Shown here: in pieces, positions 1 through 6,088 of the stretch | How positions within the stretch are numbered: position 1 is the stretch's first letter | Layout of the letters: each line of letters begins with the position of its first letter | Assembly (NCBI GenBank): GCA_007130445.1 | Contig: SLSM01000237.1 | Location: 1 to 9,092, forward strand | Direction: 5' to 3' | DNA length: 9,092 nt | Source of the DNA: Trueperaceae bacterium | GTDB lineage: Bacteria > Deinococcota > Deinococci > Deinococcales > Trueperaceae | Notes under the pieces: generated by a model | The model's input: the letters and a program-made list of their open reading frames with translations, nothing else | Told to the model about the DNA's origin: nothing | The model's database searches: none | Made by a program: the position numbers and the translations under genes

Positions 1-455
1 CGCCCGCCGAGCGTGAGCAGCACGAAGCTGCTGATGAGCAGCACCTCGAACCACACGTAGAGGTTGAACAGGTCGCCGGTGAGGAAGGCGCCGTTGATGC
101 CGACCAGCAGGACCTGGAAGAGCGGGTGGAACCCCGAGCGCTCGCGCTCGGGATCGATGTCGCGCAACGCGTACACGGCCGAGGCGAGCGCCATCACGGA
201 AGCGATCAGCACCATGACGGCCGAGAGGTGGTCCGCGACGAACGAGATGCCGAACGGAGCGGCCCAGCCACCGAACTGCACCACTTGGATGCCGCCGGAC
301 GACACCTGTGCCATGAGCACCGCGGCGACCACCACCGACGCCACCGTGCTGAGCGTCGCGAGCACGCGCTGAGCGCCTTGGCGATGACGAAGCAGGAGCA
401 GCACCGCTGCACCGAAGAGCGGCACGATGACGGGGGCGACGACGAACAGGTTCAT
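1..455 (-). CDS. mnhD: Mrp/Mnh Na+/H+ antiporter subunit D (partial)
   Basis: This is the first 151 codons of a MnhD/MrpD subunit; the gene continues past the left edge. MrpD is a NuoM/NuoN-like membrane protein and one of the two large ion-translocating subunits of the Mrp complex, which expels Na+ in exchange for H+ across the cytoplasmic membrane. The visible part holds several hydrophobic segments (about residues 4-22, 34-50, 72-95 and 112-130). It ends in GDLFNLYVWFEVLLISSFVL, a hallmark of the family. Glu137 lies in this motif, at the position of the essential MrpD Glu137 described in Bacillus. The ATG at 453-455 overlaps the mnhC stop as ATGA. A GAGG lies 7 bases upstream, which supports both the start and translational coupling. 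Confusion with MrpA or NuoM is unlikely given the gene order and this motif. Confidence 0.95.
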   Translation of the reverse strand, partial: MNLFVVAPVIVPLFGAAVLLLLRHRQGAQRVLATLSTVASVVVAAVLMAQVSSGGIQVVQFGGWAAPFGISFVADHLSAVMVLIASVMALASAVYALRDIDPERERSGFHPLFQVLLVGINGAFLTGDLFNLYVWFEVLLISSFVLLTLGG

Positions 456-823
456 ACCTCGTCCTCGTCATCGAGGCGCACGAGGGCGTCGCCGAGCTCA
501 TCGGTCTTCACGGTACCGAGACGCTCGTAGACGCGCAGCAAGAGCACCAAGGTGAACACGATCAGGCCGAAGCCGATGACGATCGCGGTCAGCACCACCG
601 CTTGCGGCAGGGCGTTGGCCACCTCACCGGCGGGCGTCGACAGGCCCGCGGGGATGACCGGCGCGGCGCCGCGGGTCAGGCGGCCGGCGGTGAAGATCAA
701 CACGTTCACCGAGCCGGACAGGACCAACAGACCGAACACGAAGCGCATCAGGTTGCGCTGCATCATCAGGTACAGGCCACTGGCGAACAAGACACCGACC
801 ATGACGGCGAATGGGGCCTCCAT
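452..823 (-). CDS. mnhC: Mrp/Mnh Na+/H+ antiporter subunit C
   Basis: This is a 123-residue NuoK-like subunit of the Mrp antiporter with three predicted membrane segments (about residues 5-22, 27-46 and 72-97) and an acidic C-terminal tail ending DDEDEV. The diagnostic motif LPQAVVLTAIVIGFG is at residues 72-86, and SGSVNVLIF is at 36-44. The length matches the family, usually about 110-125 residues. I chose the ATG at 821-823 because a GGAGG (834-838) lies 10 bases upstream. A GTG at 827-829 in the same frame would overlap the mnhB stop and add two residues, but it is too close to that Shine-Dalgarno. The stop overlaps the mnhD start by 4 bases. Confidence 0.95.
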   Translation of the reverse strand: MEAPFAVMVGVLFASGLYLMMQRNLMRFVFGLLVLSGSVNVLIFTAGRLTRGAAPVIPAGLSTPAGEVANALPQAVVLTAIVIGFGLIVFTLVLLLRVYERLGTVKTDELGDALVRLDDEDEV

Positions 824-825
824 GG

Positions 826-1239
826 TCACTGCCCCTCCAGAGCGAACAGCATCGTGAGCACGGTCCCTACGACGACCAGGTACACGCCGACGTCGAAGAG
901 CAGCACGGTGCTGAGCTTGACTTCGGCACTGCCGGGCAGGTCGAAGATCAGCCAGTGCCCGGTCAAGAACGGTGTGCCGAACAGCACCGCGATCAGTCCC
1001 GCCGAGACGGCGGCCGTGAGGCCGACGCCGAGCAGCGCCCGCGGCCGCACCCTGACCATGCCGTTGGCCGCCTCGGCGCCGAAGGCCAGCACGTAGAGCG
1101 CGACGGCGGCGGCGGCGGTCAGGCCGCCGATGAAGCCGCCGCCCGGCAGGTCGTGCCCACGCAACAGCAGGAACACCGAGAACAGCAACAGGATGGTGAT
1201 CAGCAGCATCGTGGTCGTCCTGAGGATGAGGCTGTTCAT
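826..1239 (-). CDS. mnhB: Mrp/Mnh Na+/H+ antiporter subunit B
   Basis: This is a 137-residue membrane protein of the MnhB/MbhF-like family, a small structural subunit of the Mrp antiporter with four predicted transmembrane segments (about residues 10-26, 36-54, 68-88 and 110-133). The family motif GHDLPGGGFIGGL is at residues 28-40, and a second conserved region, DVGVYLVVVG, is at 116-125. The start is well defined: a perfect GGAGG at 1246-1250 lies 6 bases before the ATG. The start overlaps the mnhA stop as ATGA, so translation is probably coupled. In some lineages, such as many actinobacteria, this domain is fused to MrpA. Here it is a separate gene. A (CGG)5 run at 1104-1118 simply encodes alanines. 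Confidence 0.95.
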   Translation of the reverse strand: MNSLILRTTTMLLITILLLFSVFLLLRGHDLPGGGFIGGLTAAAAVALYVLAFGAEAANGMVRVRPRALLGVGLTAAVSAGLIAVLFGTPFLTGHWLIFDLPGSAEVKLSTVLLFDVGVYLVVVGTVLTMLFALEGQ

Positions 1240-3584
1240 GCGTCGCCTCCGTCCGAGGTGGCCGAGCCGCGCGGCGGCTCGACACCGTCCGGATCGCGGC
1301 TCGTGTCACGACGGAGCAACAGCGCGTACACACCGACGGCCGCGACGACGAGGACGGTGATCTCACCCAATGTGTCGATGGCGCGGAAGTCGACCAGGAT
1401 GACGTTGACGATGTTCCGTCCCAACGCGCTCGGATAGCTCTCGGCAGCGAAGAAGTCGCTGAGGCGCGCGTCCAGCGGACCCGCCGTCACCGCCAGGGTG
1501 AGGCTGGTGATCAGCAGGCCGCCGAGAGCGGCGACGGTGCCGGCCACGGCACGCACCGCCCGGTTGTCCTCCTCGCGCAGCGAGTGGCGCGGCAGGCGCA
1601 TGAGCACCAGCGCCACGATGATGACGATCAGCGTCTCCACCAGGAATTGCGTGATGGCGAGGTCGGGAGCGGCGAAGAACACGAACACGATGGCGATGCC
1701 GAAGCCGAGCACGCCGAGGGCGGTGATCGCCGGGAGTCGCCGGTGCGCACGCACGGCCGCGAGCGCGGCCGCGACGACCACGGCCATCACCATGTACTCG
1801 TAGAAGTAGCCGGGCTGATGCGCCACGCCGAGGCTCAGGCTCCCCTTCACGAGGCCCGTGAGCCCCGTCGCCAGCACGGCGACGGCGGTGATCACGGTCA
1901 GGTGGGTGCGCAAGTCGTCGGGTTGGACGCGCCGTGTGAACGCCTGCGCGAACGGTACGAGCCCGTCGATGAGGCGCTGGTAGACCCCGGCGGGACCGAA
2001 GCGCGAACCACCCATGCGAGCGCGCAGCGCGTCGTGCAGCGCCCGCCACCGCCACGTGAGGAACACGCCGAGGGCGACGGTGAGCGCCGACAAGCCGAGC
2101 GCGGGCGTCAGGCCGTGCCACAGGTAGAGGTCGAACGCGTAGGGCGCGCCGATCACGGCAGCGGCGGCCGGCACCAGTAGTGCGTCGCCCACCAAGTACG
2201 GCGCGAAGCCGAGGACCACGCCCGCCGAGGCGAGGACGAGCGGGCCGATCAGCATCGACAGCGGCGCTTCGTGGACGGCCTTCGGCGCCGTGATCTCGCG
2301 GCCGGCGAAGGGGCGCCAGGCGACCAGGACGGCGATCAGGAGCAGCACCGCGCCGGACCCGATCAGGGGCACGAGCAGCCACGCCCGCGTGTCGAGCAAC
2401 GCCTCGATGGCGAGCTCCTTCGCGACGAATCCGAACAGCGGCGGCAGGCCGGCGGCACTGACGCCGGCGAGCAGGGCCGTGGCCCAGGTGAACGGCATCG
2501 CGCGGCCGAGGCCGCGCAGCGCCGTGACGTCACGCGAGCCGGCCTCGTGGTCGACGGAGCCGGCGACCATGAACAGCGGCGCCTTGTACAGCGCGTGTGC
2601 GAGGAGGTACACCATGGCGGCGGCCCCTGCGTACTCGCCCCCGAGGCCGATCAGCATCACCATCGTGGCGAGCGCCACGACGGTGGAGTAGGCCAAGAGC
2701 GCCTTGCTGTCGCGCCGGAGCAGCGCCAGGCCAGCCGCCACGACGACGGTCGCCGCACCGATCAGGCTGAGCAGCCACACCCACAGCGGTTCGGCCGCGA
2801 ACACGGGTGCGAGCCGAGCGAGCAGATAGACGCCGGCCTTGACCATCGTGGCCGAGTGCAAGTACGCAGACACCGGGGTCGGCGCGGCCATGGCGTTCGG
2901 CAGCCAGAAGTGGAACGGGAACTGCGCCGACTTGGTGAAGGCACCGATCGCGACGAGGACGATGACCGCGGGCAGCAACGGGCTCGCGAGCAGTGGGGCG
3001 GGATCGGCGATCAGGCCGCTGATCGAGGTGCTGCCGGTGATCGCCACGATCATCAGGAACCCGGCCAGCATCGCGAGGCCGCCGCCGGCCGTGACGAGCA
3101 GGGCCTGCAACGCGCTGGCGCGACTGTCGGCGTATTGGTGCTTGAAGCCGACCAGGAAGTACGACGTGATGCTGGTGAGCTCCCAGAACACGAACAGGCT
3201 GATCAGGTCATCCGAGGTCACCAGGCCGAGCATGGCCGCCATGAACCCGAGCAGGATCAGATAGAAGCGCGGCAACGTCGCGTCACCCTTGAGGTAGCCG
3301 CCGGCGTAGATGACGATCGCGACACCGATGCCGCTCACGATCAGCGCCATGAGCAGCGACAGTCCATCCATGCGCATCGCCAGGGTCACGCCGAGTCGCG
3401 GGACCCAGGCGGTCGCCTCCGACACGCTCCCCCCGGCCGCGACGGCAGGGAGGTAGGTCAGGTACCAAGCGAACAGGCCAGCGGGCAGCAACGCCAGCCA
3501 CCACCCGGCGCGGTCACCGAGCCGCTGGGTCGCCAGCGGCGCCACCAGCGCGACGGCGAACCCGACGAGCACGGCGATCAGCAT
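1236..3584 (-). CDS. mnhA: Mrp/Mnh Na+/H+ antiporter subunit A
   Basis: This is a 782-residue polytopic protein, the largest subunit of the Mrp Na+/H+ antiporter. The N-terminal two thirds form a NuoL-like proton-translocating module. Visible key residues are Glu135 (FWELTSITSYFLVGF), Lys218 (FTKSAQFPFHFWLP), Lys249 (SATMVKAGVYLLARL), Lys334 (ALYKAPLF) and Lys389 (FVAKE). The C-terminal part is the MbhD/DUF4040-like and MbhE-like region found in MrpA but not NuoL. It includes DLAITQFLVETLIVIIVALV (641-660, Glu650) and RAIDTLGEITVLVVAAVGVY (734-753, Glu741). A hydrophilic tail follows from about 760. The length is typical of MrpA without a fused MrpB domain. The ATG at 3582-3584 has a GGAG 6 bases upstream (3591-3594). 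It heads the mnhABCD operon and lies 185 bases from the upstream gene, so it probably has its own promoter. Confidence 0.96.
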   Translation of the reverse strand: MLIAVLVGFAVALVAPLATQRLGDRAGWWLALLPAGLFAWYLTYLPAVAAGGSVSEATAWVPRLGVTLAMRMDGLSLLMALIVSGIGVAIVIYAGGYLKGDATLPRFYLILLGFMAAMLGLVTSDDLISLFVFWELTSITSYFLVGFKHQYADSRASALQALLVTAGGGLAMLAGFLMIVAITGSTSISGLIADPAPLLASPLLPAVIVLVAIGAFTKSAQFPFHFWLPNAMAAPTPVSAYLHSATMVKAGVYLLARLAPVFAAEPLWVWLLSLIGAATVVVAAGLALLRRDSKALLAYSTVVALATMVMLIGLGGEYAGAAAMVYLLAHALYKAPLFMVAGSVDHEAGSRDVTALRGLGRAMPFTWATALLAGVSAAGLPPLFGFVAKELAIEALLDTRAWLLVPLIGSGAVLLLIAVLVAWRPFAGREITAPKAVHEAPLSMLIGPLVLASAGVVLGFAPYLVGDALLVPAAAAVIGAPYAFDLYLWHGLTPALGLSALTVALGVFLTWRWRALHDALRARMGGSRFGPAGVYQRLIDGLVPFAQAFTRRVQPDDLRTHLTVITAVAVLATGLTGLVKGSLSLGVAHQPGYFYEYMVMAVVVAAALAAVRAHRRLPAITALGVLGFGIAIVFVFFAAPDLAITQFLVETLIVIIVALVLMRLPRHSLREEDNRAVRAVAGTVAALGGLLITSLTLAVTAGPLDARLSDFFAAESYPSALGRNIVNVILVDFRAIDTLGEITVLVVAAVGVYALLLRRDTSRDPDGVEPPRGSATSDGGDA

Positions 3585-3643
3585 GCTGCGCTCCGGTCAC
3601 GCGGTGCCGCACCGCACGCGTGACCCATCGACCTGCCCGTCAT
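3578..3643 (-). CDS. Possible 21-codon leader peptide (uORF) of mnhA
   Basis: This short ORF begins with an ATG at 3641-3643, preceded by GAGGAG (3649-3654) with 5 bases of spacing. That is a better Shine-Dalgarno than the one of mnhA itself. It encodes 21 residues starting MTGRSMGHAC and ending RSAAC. Its TGA (3578-3580) falls just inside mnhA, overlapping that gene by 7 bases in another frame. The geometry suits termination-reinitiation coupling, or a leader that controls access to the mnhA start. The hairpin at 3595-3625 lies inside the ORF, so ribosomes reading it would melt that structure. No similarity to a known peptide is recognised. It could also be a chance ORF in GC-rich DNA, so the call is tentative. 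Confidence 0.35.
   Translation of the reverse strand: MTGRSMGHACGAAPRDRSAAC
3595..3625 (-). promoter_or_regulatory. Hairpin directly upstream of the mnhA Shine-Dalgarno
   Basis: Perfect 9-base inverted arms GGTCACGCG (3595-3603) and CGCGTGACC (3617-3625) enclose 13 bases. An alternative fold nests a second palindrome, GCGGTG/CACCGC (3601-3606 and 3610-3615), inside the outer GGTCAC/GTGACC arms. In the mnhA mRNA the stem ends one base before the GGAG used by mnhA. It could affect ribosome loading as RNA, or be a dyad operator as DNA. There is no T-run, so it is not an intrinsic terminator. Confidence 0.4.
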
Positions 3644-3674
3644 CTCGTCTCCTCGCCCACCGCGCACCCGCACA

Positions 3675-3680
3675 GGTATA
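3675..3680 (-). promoter_or_regulatory. Candidate -10 box for the mnh operon
   Basis: On the minus strand TATACC sits in the context GGGTATACCTGTG. It is 31 bases before the leader-ORF start and 90 before the mnhA start, in one of the few less GC-rich spots of this intergenic region. Transcription would begin near 3668. I see no convincing -35 hexamer 16-18 bases upstream. GGGTAT also resembles the -10 of SigB-type promoters, but no matching GTTT is seen at the right distance. Confidence 0.25.
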
Positions 3681-3769
3681 CCCGTTTCGCGCCGGTGACG
3701 GCGTCGCGGGGCTTCACGACGGCCCACGGTGTCGTGGTAGCGCCCCGGTCGCTCCGCGAACCCGGTCGT

Positions 3770-4213
3770 TCAGGGAGCGCCGTTGCGACGCTTCGGCTGA
3801 TGCATGACGCGCCCGGCCACGACCTGTCCGTCGGGCTCGGTCAACCACAGCTCGAGGCTGCCCCATAAGTCGTCGCTGAGGCGCACCTCGACGTGGTGGA
3901 CGCCGTTGGCGGAGCGCCACTCGGAACGGACGATGCTCCCACCGTACTCGAGCATCACGTGCTCGAGCGCCTCGGCGACGGCAGCGACGGTGCCCGGGAC
4001 GATGGTGAAGCAGCGCGTCGCCGGATCGAGCGTGAGGTCGCAGGGGACCGTGGTCGCATGCAGCCGTTCGAGCAGATCGTCGACCAGTGGTGCGTAGGGC
4101 GAGCGCTCGATGGCGTCGCGCGCATGCACCGCGCCGACCAGGGCGATGATCAGGAGCAGGCAGGCTGCCACGTTTGTCCGCGCGCTGGCGTGCGAAGCGG
4201 TCGGGATCGACAC
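3770..4213 (-). CDS. Unrecognised small exported or membrane-anchored protein
   Basis: This gene encodes 147 residues of unknown family. I chose the GTG at 4211-4213 because GAGG (4220-4223) lies 6 bases upstream and because the protein then opens with a normal export signal. That signal is a short polar stretch with Arg12, a hydrophobic core at about residues 14-29 (NVAACLLLIIALVGAVHA) and a plausible cleavage site after Ala31. It may instead stay as an N-terminal anchor. The rest is a soluble, mixed alpha/beta-looking domain with two cysteines (58 and 68, in PCDLTLDPATRCF) that could form a disulfide outside the cytoplasm. A Trp-rich strand region (SLELWLTEPDGQVVAG) is followed by a basic tail (QPKRRNGAP). 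A longer GTG start at 4285 would add 24 Arg-rich residues with atypical codons and is less likely. It lies 123 bases downstream of polX and could be cotranscribed with it. Function unknown. Confidence 0.75.
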   Translation of the reverse strand: MSIPTASHASARTNVAACLLLIIALVGAVHARDAIERSPYAPLVDDLLERLHATTVPCDLTLDPATRCFTIVPGTVAAVAEALEHVMLEYGGSIVRSEWRSANGVHHVEVRLSDDLWGSLELWLTEPDGQVVAGRVMHQPKRRNGAP

Positions 4214-4336
4214 TGTGGGCCTCGTTCGCGCGGGCCGCGACCCGCGTCGGTGATGGGATGTGCGACGACGCGCGTCGTCGGGCACGGCGTAGCGCTAGTC
4301 TTGCACGCGGCGCCGATGCTTCGCGTGAGGCGGCGT

Positions 4337-6088
4337 TCACGGGCCGCTGCGTGCCAGGAACGCACGCACGCGCTCCAGCGGCCAGGCGTTGAGGACGTGG
4401 TCGATGCCGAGCCACGCGCGCCGCGCCGTGAGCACGCCGAACCGCATGTCGTCGAGTCCGGCGGCCGCGTGTGCGTCGCTGTCGATGACGATGGTGCAGC
4501 CCGCCCTGACGGCGCGCATCAGGTGGACGTCGCTCGCATCGAGACGGTAGGGCGACGCGTTGCACTCGATCGCCACGCCGTGCTCGGCGGCGGCCTCGAA
4601 CACCGCGTCGAGGTCGACGTCGAACCCGTCCCGTCGCCCCAGCAACCGTCCCGTCGGGTGCGCCAGGACGTTGACCGACGGATGCTCCAGTGCCCGTACG
4701 ATGCGCTCGGTCTGGTCGGCTTGAGCGAGGTCGAAGTGTGAGTGCACGGAGACGATCACGATCTCGAGACGCTCGAGCCAGTCGTCGTCGAGATCGAGCC
4801 GACCGTCTCTCAGGATGTCGACCTCGAGGCCGCGCAGGAGGGTCGGAGCCGCGTCGCCGCGCTCGCTGTCCACGGTGTCGAGCGCCTCCCACTGGCGCGC
4901 GAGCTTGGCCGCGTCGAGACCACCGGTCATGCGCAGCGCCTGGCTGTGATCGGTGATCGCGGCGTACTCGTAGCCTCGCGCGGCGCATGCCGCGAGCATG
5001 GTCTCGACGTCGTCGACCCCGTCCGACCAGGTGGTGTGCCAGTGCAGGTCGCCGCGGACGTCGTCGAGCGTCAGCAGTTCGGGCAGACGACCCGCGTCGG
5101 CGGCATCGAGCTCACCGCGGTCCTCGCGCAGTTCGGGCGCGATCCACGGTAGGCCGAGCGCAGCGTAGACGTCGCGCTCGTCGCGCGCTGCGATCGGCTC
5201 CTCGCCCCCCTGTTCGAAGAGACCGTACTCCGAGAGCTTGAATCCACGCTCGATCGCGCGTTGCCGCAGTGCGACGTTGTGGGCCTTGGAGCCGGTGAAG
5301 TAGGCCAAGGCGGCGCCGAATGCGGCCTCCGGTACGACGCGCAGGTCGACCTGCAGGCCTCCCGTGAGGAGGACGCTGGTCTTCGCGTCGCCGCTGCCGA
5401 GCACCTCGCGCACGCCGTCGGCGTCGCGCAACGCGGCCATCACGGGTGCGGGGTCGTCGGCCGCGGCCAACAGGTCGACGTCGCCGATCGTCTCGCGGCC
5501 ACGCCGCAGACTGCCCGCGACGGCGGCGCGCGTCACGCCCGGCGCGCCTTCCACCAGGGCGAGCAGCGGTCGCACCACGGCATCGGCGTCGCCGAGACGG
5601 ACACGTCCGTCGCGGCGCCGCACGGCCTCGATGCCACTCAGGATCTTCGCCTGCGTCTTCTCGCCGAACCCCGGTAGATCGGCGACGCGTCCCGCGCGCG
5701 CGACGCGCTCCAGATCGTCGAGGCCGGTCACCTCGCGTTGTCGCCAGAGCGTGTTGGCGCGCTTCGGACCCACGCCTTGCACGCGCACGACGTCGAGCAG
5801 GCCCAGCGGCACGCGCTCGCTGAGCTCATCGAGGACGGGCAACGCCCCATCGCGAACGAGCGAGGTGATACCGGCCGCCAGATCCTTGCCGATGCCCTTG
5901 AGGTCGGTGAGGTCGGCGCCGCGCTCCAGCATGGCAGCGAACGACTCGGCGTGCGCCGCGACCACCTCTGCGGCGTTCCGGTACGCGCGCACACGGAAGG
6001 CGTTCGCCCCATCGATCTCGAGCAGGTCGGCGGCACGCTCGAGGCGCTCCGCGATCTCGGCGTTGCCGATACGGCGCTGCGAGCTCAC
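4337..6088 (-). CDS. polX: Family X DNA polymerase with C-terminal PHP domain (PolX)
   Basis: This is a 583-residue bacterial PolX, about the usual length (570-580). PolX enzymes fill short DNA gaps in base excision repair, and the PHP domain usually adds a Mn2+-dependent 3'-5' exonuclease. Domains in order: a helical lyase-like N-terminal domain (about 1-90) with a helix-hairpin-helix at DLKGIGKDLAAGI (62-74); further HhH elements at VQGVGPKRANTL (103-114) and LPGFGEKTQAKIL (138-150); and a nucleotidyltransferase palm with GSLRRGRETIGDVDLL (192-207). The catalytic aspartates there are Asp203 and Asp205, with a third at Asp248 in QVDLR. YFTGSKAHN (263-271) follows. The PHP domain spans about 345-580 and has DLHWHTTWSDG (His349, His351), ITDHS (His381), GLEVD (Glu422), SVHSHF (His449, His451), AHPTG (His477), ECNAS (Cys509) and DSDAH (Asp538, His540). 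Both active sites look intact. The GTG start (6086-6088) overlaps the ligA stop as GTGA. Confidence 0.95.
   Translation of the reverse strand: MSSQRRIGNAEIAERLERAADLLEIDGANAFRVRAYRNAAEVVAAHAESFAAMLERGADLTDLKGIGKDLAAGITSLVRDGALPVLDELSERVPLGLLDVVRVQGVGPKRANTLWRQREVTGLDDLERVARAGRVADLPGFGEKTQAKILSGIEAVRRRDGRVRLGDADAVVRPLLALVEGAPGVTRAAVAGSLRRGRETIGDVDLLAAADDPAPVMAALRDADGVREVLGSGDAKTSVLLTGGLQVDLRVVPEAAFGAALAYFTGSKAHNVALRQRAIERGFKLSEYGLFEQGGEEPIAARDERDVYAALGLPWIAPELREDRGELDAADAGRLPELLTLDDVRGDLHWHTTWSDGVDDVETMLAACAARGYEYAAITDHSQALRMTGGLDAAKLARQWEALDTVDSERGDAAPTLLRGLEVDILRDGRLDLDDDWLERLEIVIVSVHSHFDLAQADQTERIVRALEHPSVNVLAHPTGRLLGRRDGFDVDLDAVFEAAAEHGVAIECNASPYRLDASDVHLMRAVRAGCTIVIDSDAHAAAGLDDMRFGVLTARRAWLGIDHVLNAWPLERVRAFLARSGP

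Noticed and set aside
1104..1118. (CGG)5 trinucleotide run
   Set aside because: It lies within mnhB and encodes an alanine stretch in a membrane segment; ordinary in high-GC coding DNA.
2271..3623. A 450-codon open frame on the plus strand opposite mnhA
   Set aside because: Its product is dominated by Arg, Gly, Glu, Gln, His and Asp with no domain, as expected of the antisense shadow of a GC-rich membrane protein gene. MnhA on the other strand has unmistakable motifs.
3715..3736. Hairpin CACGAC-N10-GTCGTG after the small unknown gene, as a possible terminator
   Set aside because: The stem is only 6 bases with a 10-base loop and no following T-run on the minus strand.
4214..4285. Longer form of the small unknown protein from the GTG at 4285
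   Set aside because: It adds Arg-rich residues with unusual codons (CGA, AGG, ACA) ahead of a normal signal peptide; the GTG at 4213 has a good GAGG at 6 bases.
4304..4327. Inverted repeat CACGCG-N12-CGCGTG downstream of polX, as a possible terminator
   Set aside because: Short arms, long loop and no T-run; such repeats are expected by chance at this GC content.
3714..4988. A 424-codon Arg-rich open frame on the minus strand covering the small unknown gene and the 3' part of polX
   Set aside because: It overlaps the PHP domain of PolX in another frame and its composition is an out-of-frame artefact of high GC.
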